NCBI GenBank assembly: GCA_030697555.1
Contig: JAUYPV010000018.1
Location: 1-64,000 of the forward strand
Reading direction: 5' to 3'
Length of the DNA stretch: 64,000 nt
Source: Hyphomonadaceae bacterium
GTDB lineage: Bacteria; Pseudomonadota; Alphaproteobacteria; Caulobacterales; Hyphomonadaceae
In this document: positions 53,767 through 62,901 of the stretch, piece after piece
How positions within the stretch are numbered: position 1 is the stretch's first letter
Layout of the letters: every line of letters starts with the position of its first letter
Position numbers and translations under genes: made by a program
The notes under the pieces: model-generated
Database searches by the model: none
What the model was told of the DNA's origin: nothing
The model's input: the letters and a program-made list of their open reading frames with translations, nothing else

Positions 53767-55073
53767 GCGCGACCGACTCGAGCGCGCCTCCCGCCGAGCG
53801 GGAATGGTTCGGCCAGCCTCGTGGATTGACCATCCTGTTTCTTACCGAAATGTGGGAGGTGTTCTCCTTCGTCGGCATGCGGACCATGCTGGTCTACTAC
53901 ATGACCAAGCAGCTCCTGTTCGAGCAACAGGCCGCCTCGCTCACCTACGGACTCTACACCGGCTTCGTCTACCTCACTCCCATCATCGGCGGCGCCATCG
54001 CCGACCGACTCCTCGGTCGCAGGCGGGCGGTGATCCTTGGCGGCTCGATCATGGCGGTTGGGCATTTTTTGATGATGTTCGAGGGCCTGTTCCTGCCGGC
54101 GCTGGCCACTGTCGCGATCGGCAACGGCTTCTTCCTGCCCAGCCTTCCGAGCCAGATTCCGGCGCTGTATGCGTCCAACGATCCGCGCCGGCAGTCGGCC
54201 TACAGCGTCTATTACATGGGCAAGAATCTGGGCGCATTTCTCGCCCCGCTGGTCTGCGGCACACTCGGCGAACTTGTCGGCTGGCACTGGGGTTTTGGGG
54301 CGGCGGGTGTCGGCATGTGCCTTGGCTTGGCGATTTACATCCTCGGTCGGAGGCACCTGCCGGCGGATCCGCCACGGCGCGCGCTCACCCGCGGCGCAGC
54401 AAAACCAACCACCGACATGAAACGGCGGATCGTGGTGCTGACAGCGGTTGCGCTCAGCGTCGTGCTGTTTCGCTCGGCCTACGAGCAGACCGGCAATTCC
54501 GTGTCGCTCTGGATCGACAGCGGTGTCGACAGATCAGTTTTCGGCGCCGCCATTCCGATGACCTGGTTCCAGTCGATCAACCCGCTGCTGGTCTTCGTGC
54601 TGACGCCGATTCTAATCGTCTGGTGGACGGGGAAAGCGAAGCTTGGCCGCGAGCCCGAGCCGCTGACCAAGATGGCCATGGGCGCCGGCATGGTCGCCGC
54701 CGCCTATATGCTGCTCAGCATCGTGAGCCTTGTCTCTACGCAGATGGACGTGAAGCCCATCTGGATCTGGCCAATGCTGTTCTTCATGCTGCTGACACTG
54801 GGCGAACTCTACATCCTGCCCATCGGCCTAGGCCTGTTCGGTCGCGTCGCGCCCGCCGCGTTGACGGCGACCGTGATCTCCTTCTGGTATCTCACCAGCT
54901 TCGGCGGCAATTTTCTTGCCGGCGTCCTCGGCACTCTGTGGTCGCAGATGGCGCCGCAGGTGTTCTTCGCCTGCATCGCCAGCGTGGCGGCGGTCTCATG
55001 CCTGTTCCTGATGGCGTTGCGCGGTGCGGCCAGGGGAATCGAGGAGCCCGCCGAAGGGGCCGTTCGTGTTTGA
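53763..55073 (+). CDS. POT/PTR family oligopeptide:proton symporter, variant TM1 motif
   Basis: 436 aa, about 12 membrane helices. POT features: TEMWEVFSFVGMRTMLVYYM in TM1, YLTPIIGGAIADRLLGRRRA (PTR2 signature region), and YYMGKNLGAFLAPLVCGTLG. The conserved ExxERFxYY of TM1 is changed to EMWEVFSFV, losing the Arg and both Tyr that bind proton and peptide carboxylate. That implies altered coupling or an unusual ligand. It overlaps the amidohydrolase by ATGA. Confidence 0.88.
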   Translation: MSATDSSAPPAEREWFGQPRGLTILFLTEMWEVFSFVGMRTMLVYYMTKQLLFEQQAASLTYGLYTGFVYLTPIIGGAIADRLLGRRRAVILGGSIMAVGHFLMMFEGLFLPALATVAIGNGFFLPSLPSQIPALYASNDPRRQSAYSVYYMGKNLGAFLAPLVCGTLGELVGWHWGFGAAGVGMCLGLAIYILGRRHLPADPPRRALTRGAAKPTTDMKRRIVVLTAVALSVVLFRSAYEQTGNSVSLWIDSGVDRSVFGAAIPMTWFQSINPLLVFVLTPILIVWWTGKAKLGREPEPLTKMAMGAGMVAAAYMLLSIVSLVSTQMDVKPIWIWPMLFFMLLTLGELYILPIGLGLFGRVAPAALTATVISFWYLTSFGGNFLAGVLGTLWSQMAPQVFFACIASVAAVSCLFLMALRGAARGIEEPAEGAVRV

Positions 55074-55096
55074 TGTGATGTGCGGGATCGAATAAC

Positions 55097-56518
55097 ATGC
55101 CAGTGTTCATGAAGCGCCTCGTTGCCGGCCTGCTCGGGCTGGTCGTCCTCGCCACAGCGCTCGGCGCCGCTACGTGGGTGTTCGTGCTGGCGCCGGCCAA
55201 CGCCACGCTGCCGCCGCCCGATTTCGCCGCCCCTCGCGACGCCGCCGAGGCGCGTGTCCAGGACCTCACCTACCTCCGCCGCCTTCCCGAGATCGACCGC
55301 AGCTTCTCACCTGAGGAGACAGCGACGTTCCACACCGAGATCGATCGTTTGATCGGCGTCGCGAATTCGATCGACGGCGCCCGCTTCGAAATGGGCGTGG
55401 CGAGGGCGATCGCACTGGCGGGCAATGGCCATACCTACCTGCGCGCCGCCCCGATGGGCCTCTCGCTCAACTCGCTCCCGCTGCGCTTCCTCTGGTTCGA
55501 CGATGGCCTCTTCATCGTCGCCGCAAAAGTGGAGCACGCCGACCTGCTCGGCGCACGCATCCTCAGGCTGGCTGGCCGCGCACCGGAAGACCTCGTGCCT
55601 GAACTGCGCCCCTATGTCGGCGGCCGCGAGACGCGCGCTCGCTTGTTCTCGATCAATTTCATGACCTCGCCTCAAGCGCTCAACGCTATCGGCCTTGCAC
55701 CTGATCCCAGCGCGCTCGACCTGACGCTCGAACTCGCCGATGGCTCCATCGCCGAACGCAATGTCGCCGCCGACACTGCCTCGGCGGCGTCGGACGACGC
55801 GCCGCGTTCGCCGGCGCTCGATCTTCTGCCGGAAAGGCTTCCCGCGGAAGACTGGCGGCACGTGCTGGCCGGCGTGAAGCCGCCGCTCTACCTGCAACAG
55901 AGCGGCTCGCTCTACTTCCACGCCTTCCCGACGCCGGACACATTCTATGTTGCGGTGCGCCGTACGCGCGACGACGAAGGCAAGCAGAAGCTCGGAGACT
56001 TTCTTGACGACGCCCTGGCGCAGGCTCGTGCGAAACGCCCGCAGACCATCATCGTCGATCTCCGCGCCAACACCGGCGGCTCATACGAAACCGCCTCGAC
56101 CTTCACCAGGGAGCTGCCGAAGGCCCTCGCCGAAGGCGGCCGACTCTTCATTCTCGTCGGCCCCGACACGTTCTCCGCCGGCCTTGTCCTCGCCGCGCGT
56201 CTCAAATATTTCGGCGATGGCCGCGCCATGCTCGTTGGAACCGAGATGGGCGACGACGCGCAGTTCTGGGCTGAGGGCGGCCGTCTTACGCTGCCAAACT
56301 CAAAGCTTATGGTGCGCTATTCGACTGCCTATCACGACTGGAGCAAAGGGTGCGGTCTCGCCGACATCTCGCGCTGCCACTTCATCAACTATTTCCAAGG
56401 CGTCGCGGCTGGCGACCTGTCGATCGAGCTGCCGGTCTCCAGCACTTTCAGCGCCTACCTTTCCGGCGGTGATCCCGCGATGGACGCCGTCGCGCGCAAT
56501 AAGGGTTCAGCGCAATGA
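55097..56518 (+). CDS. S41-like peptidase with N-terminal membrane anchor
   Basis: 473 aa. An N-terminal hydrophobic helix (LVAGLLGLVVLATALGAATW) anchors it facing the periplasm. The C-terminal half has S41/tail-specific-protease features: IIVDLRANTGGSYETASTFT, and nucleophile Ser in GPDTFSAGLVLAARLKYFG, then MLVGTEMGDDAQFW. No PDZ domain is obvious. It lies 23 bp after the transporter and overlaps the next gene by ATGA. Probably trims the imported or extracellular substrate. Confidence 0.75.
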   Translation: MPVFMKRLVAGLLGLVVLATALGAATWVFVLAPANATLPPPDFAAPRDAAEARVQDLTYLRRLPEIDRSFSPEETATFHTEIDRLIGVANSIDGARFEMGVARAIALAGNGHTYLRAAPMGLSLNSLPLRFLWFDDGLFIVAAKVEHADLLGARILRLAGRAPEDLVPELRPYVGGRETRARLFSINFMTSPQALNAIGLAPDPSALDLTLELADGSIAERNVAADTASAASDDAPRSPALDLLPERLPAEDWRHVLAGVKPPLYLQQSGSLYFHAFPTPDTFYVAVRRTRDDEGKQKLGDFLDDALAQARAKRPQTIIVDLRANTGGSYETASTFTRELPKALAEGGRLFILVGPDTFSAGLVLAARLKYFGDGRAMLVGTEMGDDAQFWAEGGRLTLPNSKLMVRYSTAYHDWSKGCGLADISRCHFINYFQGVAAGDLSIELPVSSTFSAYLSGGDPAMDAVARNKGSAQ

Positions 56519-57681
56519 TCGCTCTGGAACACAGAAATTTGAAAGCACCGGCAGCGCTCCGCGAGTTGCAGACGCCGTGCTTGCTGCTCGACGAAACCAA
56601 GATGAACCGCAACCTGGCCCGGCTAGACGGCCATCTGCGCCAGTTCGAAGTCGGCTTCCGGCCGCATCTCAAGACCGCAAAATCGATCGAGGTCGCGAGC
56701 CGCATGATGCGGTCGCCCGCCGGTCCTGCGACGGTGTCGACGTTGGCGGAAGCCGAAGCCTTCGCCGGCGTCGGCGTCGCCGACATTCTCTATGCCGTCG
56801 GCATTGCGCCCGGAAAACTCCAGCGGGTGCTGGCGCTGCGTCGGCGCGGCGTCGAACTCTCGATCATCCTCGACAGCATCGAGCAGGCTCGAGAGGTGGC
56901 GAAGGCGAGCCGCGAGGCAGGCATGCCTCTGCCGGTCCTCGTCGAAATAGATTCCGACGGGCACCGTGCTGGAGTGAGGCCGGACGACCCCCTGCTGTTC
57001 GAGATCGCTGCGATCCTGGACGGGCAGGGTGCACGCCTGGAGGGCGTGTTGACGCACGCTGGCGGGTCATACGACCTAGTCGGCAAGGCGGCGCTCGAGC
57101 GTGCTGCCGAAGAGGAACGCCTCGCGGTGGTGACGGCGGCCAAGCGCCTGCGCGCCGCCGGCCACGCCTGCCCGGTCGTCAGCGTCGGCTCGACACCGAC
57201 GGCGCACTTCGCGCGTAGCCTCGAGGGCGTCACTGAAGTGCGCGCGGGTGTCTTCGTGTTTTTCGACCTGGTCATGGCGGGCGTTGGCGTCTGCGCCATC
57301 GACGACATCGCGCTCAGCGTGCTGGCCACCGTCATCGGTCTGAATCGCGATAGCGGTCGCGTCTTTGTCGACGCTGGCTGGATGGCCCTGTCGCGCGACC
57401 GCGGCACGGCGAGTCAAGACGTCGATCACGGCTACGGCCTCGTCTGCGACGCTGCGGGCCGGCCGTTCCCCGACCTCATCGTCTCGCAAGCCAATCAGGA
57501 GCACGGCGTGCTGACGCTCCGCCCGAAATCCGGAGCGAGATTACCCGATCTTCCCATCGGGGCGCAGGTACGCATCCTGCCGAACCATGCTTGCGCGACA
57601 GCGGCGCAACACAGCGCCTACCACGTCATCGACGCCAATGGCTCGGTCGACAAGGTCTGGCCACGCATCTCGGGCTGGTGA
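56515..57681 (+). CDS. DSD1-type D-amino-acid lyase (D-threonine aldolase / D-serine dehydratase-like)
   Basis: 388 aa. Fold type III PLP enzyme: PCLLLDETKMNRNLARL, PLP lysine in FRPHLKTAKSIEVA, EIDSDGHRAGV and VSVGSTPTA. Near the C-terminus SQANQEHGVLTL and ILPNHACATAAQHS supply the His and Cys that bind a divalent metal in DSD1 and D-threonine aldolases. It would cleave or dehydrate a D-beta-hydroxy amino acid (D-Thr, D-Ser, 3-hydroxy-D-Asp); which one cannot be decided. Coupled on both sides by 4-bp overlaps. Confidence 0.85.
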   Translation: MIALEHRNLKAPAALRELQTPCLLLDETKMNRNLARLDGHLRQFEVGFRPHLKTAKSIEVASRMMRSPAGPATVSTLAEAEAFAGVGVADILYAVGIAPGKLQRVLALRRRGVELSIILDSIEQAREVAKASREAGMPLPVLVEIDSDGHRAGVRPDDPLLFEIAAILDGQGARLEGVLTHAGGSYDLVGKAALERAAEEERLAVVTAAKRLRAAGHACPVVSVGSTPTAHFARSLEGVTEVRAGVFVFFDLVMAGVGVCAIDDIALSVLATVIGLNRDSGRVFVDAGWMALSRDRGTASQDVDHGYGLVCDAAGRPFPDLIVSQANQEHGVLTLRPKSGARLPDLPIGAQVRILPNHACATAAQHSAYHVIDANGSVDKVWPRISGW

Positions 57682-59033
57682 GCGCTGTGGATCAGGCCTT
57701 CTGCGAAACGCACCCGGGCGCCATCGAACTCATCCCGCTGGCAACGGTGGATCTTCAGCGCTGGCGCATCGAGAACCCTGATCTCTGGACCGGCTTTCAC
57801 GCGCGGCCGGGGCAAGTCCATCACATGCGTCACAAGGGCGGCGAATGCGTTCTCTTCGGCATATGCCCGGACGACCGCTGGGCGCTCGGCGATGCGCCGC
57901 GCCTATTGCCGCAAGCCGACTATCGTCTTACGGCGACCGGCTCAGCCATCGACCTGACCGAAGCCGCTCTCGCATGGTCCGCCGGCCGCTACCGCTTCGG
58001 CCGCTACAAGACCGCCGACGCAGCTTCGGGCCCGCGCCTCTGCTGGCCCGAGGGCGTCGACCGCCAGAACGTCAAACGAGAAGCCGAAGCACGCACGCTG
58101 GTGCGAAACCTCATCAACACCCCCGCCAACGACATGGGACCGGCAGAGCTGGCCGACGCCGCCTCAACGGTAGCAAAGCACGGCAACGCGCGGATCGAAA
58201 TCTGCTGCGGCGACGATCTCTTGGGGAAGAACTTCCCGCTGGTCCATGCTGTGGGCCGCGCCTCTTCGCGCCCTCCGTGCCTGATCGACATACGCTGGGG
58301 CGAGCACGGCGCACCAAAAGTGCGCCTGGTCGGCAAGGGCGTCTGCTTCGACTCCGGCGGGCTGAACCTCAAGGCCGCCGATCCCATGCTGCTGATGAAA
58401 AAGGACATGGCCGGCGCCGCTCACGTGCTCGGCCTCGCGCAGATGATCATGGACGCCAAGCTCCGTGTCGATCTGCGCGTGCTCATCCCCGCCGTCGAGA
58501 ACGCTGTCTCGGGTTCGGCCATGCGCCCGCTCGATGTGATCCGCTCGCGCCGGGGCCTCACCGTCGAGATCGGCAACACTGACGCCGAAGGTCGTCTGAT
58601 CCTTGCCGATGCGCTGGCGGCCGCTTGCGAGGATGATCCCGATCTCGTCATCGATTTCGCCACGCTGACAAGCGCCGCGCGCATTGCGCTCGGTCCGGAG
58701 GTGCCGGCGCTCTTCAGCAATGACGAGACGGTGGCGTCGAGCTTCCTCGCCGCCTCCGCCGCAACCAATGATCCCATGTGGCGCATGCCATTGTGGCGCC
58801 GTTACGCGACGAACCTCAACGGCGCCGTCGCCGACCTGGCGAGCGTCGCGCCCGGCCCGATGGCGGGCTCTATCCACGCCGCGCTGTTCCTCGACCGCTT
58901 CGTCAGTGCTCCGTGGGCGCACCTCGACATCTACGCCTGGAACCCGAAACACCAGCCGGGCCGGCCTGAAGGCGGCGATGCGCACGGCCTGCGCGCCGCC
59001 TACGCCGTAATCGAGCAACTGGCGCGCCGCTAG
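57678..59033 (+). CDS. M17 leucyl-aminopeptidase family protein
   Basis: 451 aa from GTG 57678, which overlaps the preceding stop (GTGA) as elsewhere in this operon; the frame continues upstream without a better start. Active-site motifs are intact: VGKGVCFDSGGLNLK, MKKDMAGAAHVL, and NTDAEGRLILADAL. Bacterial M17 enzymes are hexameric, di-metal cytosolic peptidases. It would complete hydrolysis of imported peptides. Its stop shares CTAG with the opposing amidase gene. Confidence 0.9.
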   Translation: MSAVDQAFCETHPGAIELIPLATVDLQRWRIENPDLWTGFHARPGQVHHMRHKGGECVLFGICPDDRWALGDAPRLLPQADYRLTATGSAIDLTEAALAWSAGRYRFGRYKTADAASGPRLCWPEGVDRQNVKREAEARTLVRNLINTPANDMGPAELADAASTVAKHGNARIEICCGDDLLGKNFPLVHAVGRASSRPPCLIDIRWGEHGAPKVRLVGKGVCFDSGGLNLKAADPMLLMKKDMAGAAHVLGLAQMIMDAKLRVDLRVLIPAVENAVSGSAMRPLDVIRSRRGLTVEIGNTDAEGRLILADALAAACEDDPDLVIDFATLTSAARIALGPEVPALFSNDETVASSFLAASAATNDPMWRMPLWRRYATNLNGAVADLASVAPGPMAGSIHAALFLDRFVSAPWAHLDIYAWNPKHQPGRPEGGDAHGLRAAYAVIEQLARR

Positions 59034-60436
59034 CTCGGCCGCCGAAACGCGCCATTCCTCTCGAACTGGAAAGCGAGGCGCAGCAGCATGAGATCATCGC
59101 CCATCCGTCCCGCGATCTGCACGCCGACGGGCAACCCGTCCGCCGTCACGTGCAGCGGAACCGACATGGCCGGCCGTCCGGTGACGTTGAACGGCACGGT
59201 GAACGGAAATCGCCGGAACATCTCCCAAGCATATGCTGCAAAGTCGCCCGGGTAGGCCGCCGCCCATCCATGCGGCTCCGGCGGATTCGCCGCCACGGGC
59301 GACAACAGCACATCGAACCGGGACAGCTTCTCGACAAAGGTCCGGCAAGTCTGGTGGAGGAACTGAACGGCGGCCCAGTAATCGGCGGCGGTGTCCCGCA
59401 TGGCACTCCGGGCCAGCAGCCAGGCGAGCGGCTCCATGCCGCTTCCATCAGGTTCGAGGCCGAGCGCGCGATATCGGCGCTCGGTTAGCGCCCAGAGCTG
59501 CGCCGCCCAGATGCGCGTGAGATGACCGATGGCCTCGCCATAGTCGAACGGCAGCCGGGCTGGTTCGACCTCATGCCCCATCGAGCGCATCACTGACGCA
59601 GCTTCATCGACTGCCTTCAAACATTCGCCATGCACCGCGAAGCCGCTCGGCGCCTCGAAGACGACGCCGACGCGCAGGCGGCCGGGCGGTTCGCGAAAGC
59701 CGGCGGCCAGGCCACCTGCAAGCGGTGCGGCGAAATAGGGATCGCCAGGCGAGGGGCCTGCCGTGACGTCGAGGAAGATCGCAAAATCCTCGACGGTGCG
59801 CGCGAGCGCGCCCATCGAACTCATTCCGGCCCAGCTCTCGCCCATGTCGGGCGCAAAGGGGACGAGTGCGCGACTGGGCTTCATGGAAAAGAGGCCGCAG
59901 TGCGAGGCGGGCACGCGCAATGAGCCGCATCCGTCCGTGCCGTGCGCCAGCGGGACGATGTGCGCGGCCACCGCCGCCGCCGAACCGCCGCTCGATCCGC
60001 CGGCAGAATGGGATCGCCGCCACGGATTGTGAGTCGCGCCATAGTGCGCCGGCTCGGTCGTGAGCGTGATGCCGAACTCGCCGCTATTGCTTCGGCCGAT
60101 GATCGCGGCGCCCGCTTGCCTAAGCCGCTGGACGGCGACGCAGTCATGGCTCCACAAGGGCGCGTCGGCGAACAGCGCGCTGCCAAAGGTCGTTCGAGTG
60201 CCGGCGCAGGGCGCTCCCAGGTCCTTCAGTAGCAAAGGTACGCCGGCGAGGGGGCCTTCGGTCCTCATTTCGCAATCATAAGTCGCGATAACCGCGTTGA
60301 TCGCCGGATTGCGCTCGGTGAGCACGCCTGCGGCGGCGTCGAACACGTCGGCCGGTCTGACCTCGCCCGAGCGGATCAACGCAGCCAGCGCCGCGGCACC
60401 GAGGGTGCAATAGTCGGAACGTGTCAGCGTCGTCAT
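59030..60436 (-). CDS. Amidase signature family protein
   Basis: 468 aa. The Ser-Ser-Lys triad is visible: Lys in GVPLLLKDLGAP, the cis-Ser in SAGGSSGGSAAAVAA, and nucleophile region GTDGCGSLRVPASHCG. It hydrolyses amides to acid and ammonia; relatives include GatA, fatty-acid amide and aryl-acylamide hydrolases. It is the second gene of a minus-strand pair (ATGA overlap with the decarboxylase-like gene). A ligand related to the neighbouring peptide/DAP pathway is likely. Confidence 0.9.
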   Translation of the reverse strand: MTTLTRSDYCTLGAAALAALIRSGEVRPADVFDAAAGVLTERNPAINAVIATYDCEMRTEGPLAGVPLLLKDLGAPCAGTRTTFGSALFADAPLWSHDCVAVQRLRQAGAAIIGRSNSGEFGITLTTEPAHYGATHNPWRRSHSAGGSSGGSAAAVAAHIVPLAHGTDGCGSLRVPASHCGLFSMKPSRALVPFAPDMGESWAGMSSMGALARTVEDFAIFLDVTAGPSPGDPYFAAPLAGGLAAGFREPPGRLRVGVVFEAPSGFAVHGECLKAVDEAASVMRSMGHEVEPARLPFDYGEAIGHLTRIWAAQLWALTERRYRALGLEPDGSGMEPLAWLLARSAMRDTAADYWAAVQFLHQTCRTFVEKLSRFDVLLSPVAANPPEPHGWAAAYPGDFAAYAWEMFRRFPFTVPFNVTGRPAMSVPLHVTADGLPVGVQIAGRMGDDLMLLRLAFQFERNGAFRRPS

Positions 60437-61593
60437 GGCGGCCCGATGCAGTCGAGAAGCGCGGCGAAAGTCCGCTCGTCCATTAGCGGATCGATTCTCA
60501 GCCGCAGCGACGAGCTGAGGCGCTGCCGCTTGGCGCGAATGCGCTCAAGCCTCGCATCCGCCGCTTCTATGACTCCGTTTCCGGCTAACAAGCGAATGAT
60601 CGGGGACGACGGCGCAGCGACCGCTTGGAAGCCCGAAGCGTTCGCGCGCGCCAGGAGTTCGTCGCGGCGAGCCTCCATCAGCTGCCCGAAGCGGCGATAG
60701 CCGGAGCGACCAAGCAGGCGCGCCGTCGCCCAGGCGGCGGCAATGGGCGCAAAGGGGCGGTCGCCGGCCAGCGTGTCGCCAGCCGCCGGCGGGTTGGCCC
60801 CTGCAGGGAAGCGGATGGCTGAAGCGCGAGGGTCGGGGATGCAGAGCGCGGACAAGTGCATCGGCGCATAACCGAACTTGTGCCAGTCGAGCGAGATTGA
60901 GGCGGCGGGCGGCGGCACGCTGATGGGCGAAGCGGGCAGGAAGGGTGCAAGCAGGCCGCCGATGCAGGCATCAGCATGCATGTGGAGGCCGTGTTCCGCG
61001 CAAAAGACTGCGATGCCGGAAAGATCGTCCCACCCTCCCGCGGCCCAGGCTGGCGCAGAAGCGGCGGCCGCGAAGACACCGGGGCGAATGGCGCCACGGA
61101 ACGGCTCGGCGGTGGCGCGGCCGTTGGCGCCGACATCGGCAAGAATGAGATCCGCGCCAATGATTCGCGCCGCCTTGGCGACCGCAGGGTGGATCGTATC
61201 CGGCGCGACGATAGCGGCGCGTTGGCCACCGGGAATGCTAGCGACCTCTCTCGCTGCATGCAGCGCCAGCAGGATGCTCTCCGATCCCGATGAGGTAAAA
61301 AGGCAGCGTGTATCGGAAGGCAAGCCGACAATGGATAGCGTGATCGCCCGAAGCTCGCGCTCGACCTGGCGGCAAGTCTCGTCTGCCCCGGCGTTGACGC
61401 CGGCGAACATCATTGCCGCAAGTATGGCGAATTCCGTGTCGGTCGGAGAAATATCGCTTAGGTCCGCGCGTCGTGCCGCGGGAGAACGAAGCAGCGTGTC
61501 CGTGAGTTCGCTGCGTGTAGCGGGCTGGTCCGCGAATCCTGTTCCAGAAAAGGCCATCGCACACATCTTGGCTCGCGCGCCAAAGCAAGACAA
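60433..61593 (-). CDS. PLP-dependent decarboxylase/lyase (group II, sphingosine-phosphate-lyase-like)
   Basis: 386 aa; ATG codons at 61566 and 61557 are alternative starts. PLP motifs: FTSSGSESILLALHAARE, HMHADACIGG, and the lysine in SLDWHKFGYAPMHLSALC. This is the arrangement of group II amino-acid decarboxylases and sphingosine-1-phosphate lyases; at under 400 aa it is short, as in prokaryotic tyrosine/aspartate decarboxylase relatives. Substrate unknown. Divergent from dpaL with a 114-bp gap. Confidence 0.8.
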   Translation of the reverse strand: MSCFGARAKMCAMAFSGTGFADQPATRSELTDTLLRSPAARRADLSDISPTDTEFAILAAMMFAGVNAGADETCRQVERELRAITLSIVGLPSDTRCLFTSSGSESILLALHAAREVASIPGGQRAAIVAPDTIHPAVAKAARIIGADLILADVGANGRATAEPFRGAIRPGVFAAAASAPAWAAGGWDDLSGIAVFCAEHGLHMHADACIGGLLAPFLPASPISVPPPAASISLDWHKFGYAPMHLSALCIPDPRASAIRFPAGANPPAAGDTLAGDRPFAPIAAAWATARLLGRSGYRRFGQLMEARRDELLARANASGFQAVAAPSSPIIRLLAGNGVIEAADARLERIRAKRQRLSSSLRLRIDPLMDERTFAALLDCIGPP

Positions 61594-61707
61594 GCGCGTA
61601 GCGGTGATTGTATTTTCTGGAAAGCGAACGGTCTCGCTCTGAAATCGGCGACCAATAAGCGGGCTGTTTTTGAACCCCTCTTTCCAGCCCGCCCGCTAGC
61701 ATCGCGC

Positions 61708-62901
61708 ATGACCGCCAGCCGGATATTCCGCAACAGCGCCGCCTTCAGCCGTGGCTCCTATCAGTTCCAGCGGATCCAGTCGCTGCGCGCCGCCGGCGAA
61801 GCGCTGGAGGCCGTTCGCGCTTGCCCGCGCTACCAGCCGACGCCCTTGCTGTCGCTTCCGGGAGCGGCGCGCCGCGTCGGCGTCGCCTCCGTACACTACA
61901 AGGACGAGTCGCGGCGCTTCGGCGCCAAGAGCTTCAAGACGCTGGGCGGCGGCTACGCCGTCTGCCGCCTGCTGCAGCGTGAACTGAGCGCGAAGCTGGG
62001 CCGCGACGTGAAGTTGTCCGAACTGTTCGAGGGCGCTCACCGCCGACACGCCGCCATGCTGACGATGATGTGCGCCAGCGACGGGAATCACGGACTGGCG
62101 GTCGCCGAGGCATCACGGATGCTCGGCTGCAAGTGCATCGTCTTCCTGCATTCCGGCGTTAGCCCCTCCCGCGTCGCAGCCATAGAAAGCCGCGGTGCAA
62201 ATGTGGTGCGCACGGACGGCGACTACGACAAGTCCGTGGTCGAGGCGGCCGCGGCTGCGACAGCTCCGACCTCTCGCCTCGTGGCTGACACCAGCAATGA
62301 TCCCGACGATCCGGTGTCGATGCAGGTAATGCAGGGCTACGCTGTGATCGCCATCGAGACGCTCGACCAACTCGAGGCTGCTGGCGAGAAGGCGCCGACG
62401 CACGTCTTCCTGCAGGGCGGCGTCGGCGGGCTTGCGGGCGCGCTAACCGCATATTTCTGGGAGCGTCTGGGTGACGAGGCGCCGGTATCAGTGATCGTCG
62501 AGCCGGAAAGGGCGGACTGCCTGTTCCAGTCGATCCACGCCGGAGAGCCGCGCCGCGCCTCGGGCGATCTCGAGACGATCATGGCCGGCCTCTCCTGTGG
62601 TGAAGTCTCCCGCACCGCCTGGCCCATCCTCGTCGCGGGCGCACACTACTACATGGTGATCGCCGACGCGCAGGCGGCCGACGCCATGCGTCTGTTAGCC
62701 AGCGGCGAACTTGGCGGGTCAATCGTCGCCGGCGAGTCCGGCGCAGCAGGTCTCGCCGGATTGCTCGCCTTAGCGCGCACGGGCGCGGGCCTGAACAGCG
62801 CAAGCCGTGTGCTTCTCATCGGCACCGAGGGAGCGACCGATCCCGACATCTACACGCGAATCGTCGGACGCCGGCCCGAGCAAGTGGGAGCGGGCGCATG
62901 A
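61708..62901 (+). CDS. dpaL: Diaminopropionate ammonia-lyase
   Basis: 397 aa, the family length. Fold type II PLP enzyme: PTPLLSLPGAARRVG, PLP lysine in ESRRFGAKSFKTLGGGYAV, and CASDGNHGLAVAEASRMLG, then FLQGGVGGLAGALTAYFWER and GAHYYMVIADAQAAD. It converts 2,3-diaminopropionate (D or L) to pyruvate and two ammonia. The overlapping M20-type gene downstream copies the ygeX-ygeY pairing of E. coli. Confidence 0.92.
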   Translation: MTASRIFRNSAAFSRGSYQFQRIQSLRAAGEALEAVRACPRYQPTPLLSLPGAARRVGVASVHYKDESRRFGAKSFKTLGGGYAVCRLLQRELSAKLGRDVKLSELFEGAHRRHAAMLTMMCASDGNHGLAVAEASRMLGCKCIVFLHSGVSPSRVAAIESRGANVVRTDGDYDKSVVEAAAAATAPTSRLVADTSNDPDDPVSMQVMQGYAVIAIETLDQLEAAGEKAPTHVFLQGGVGGLAGALTAYFWERLGDEAPVSVIVEPERADCLFQSIHAGEPRRASGDLETIMAGLSCGEVSRTAWPILVAGAHYYMVIADAQAADAMRLLASGELGGSIVAGESGAAGLAGLLALARTGAGLNSASRVLLIGTEGATDPDIYTRIVGRRPEQVGAGA

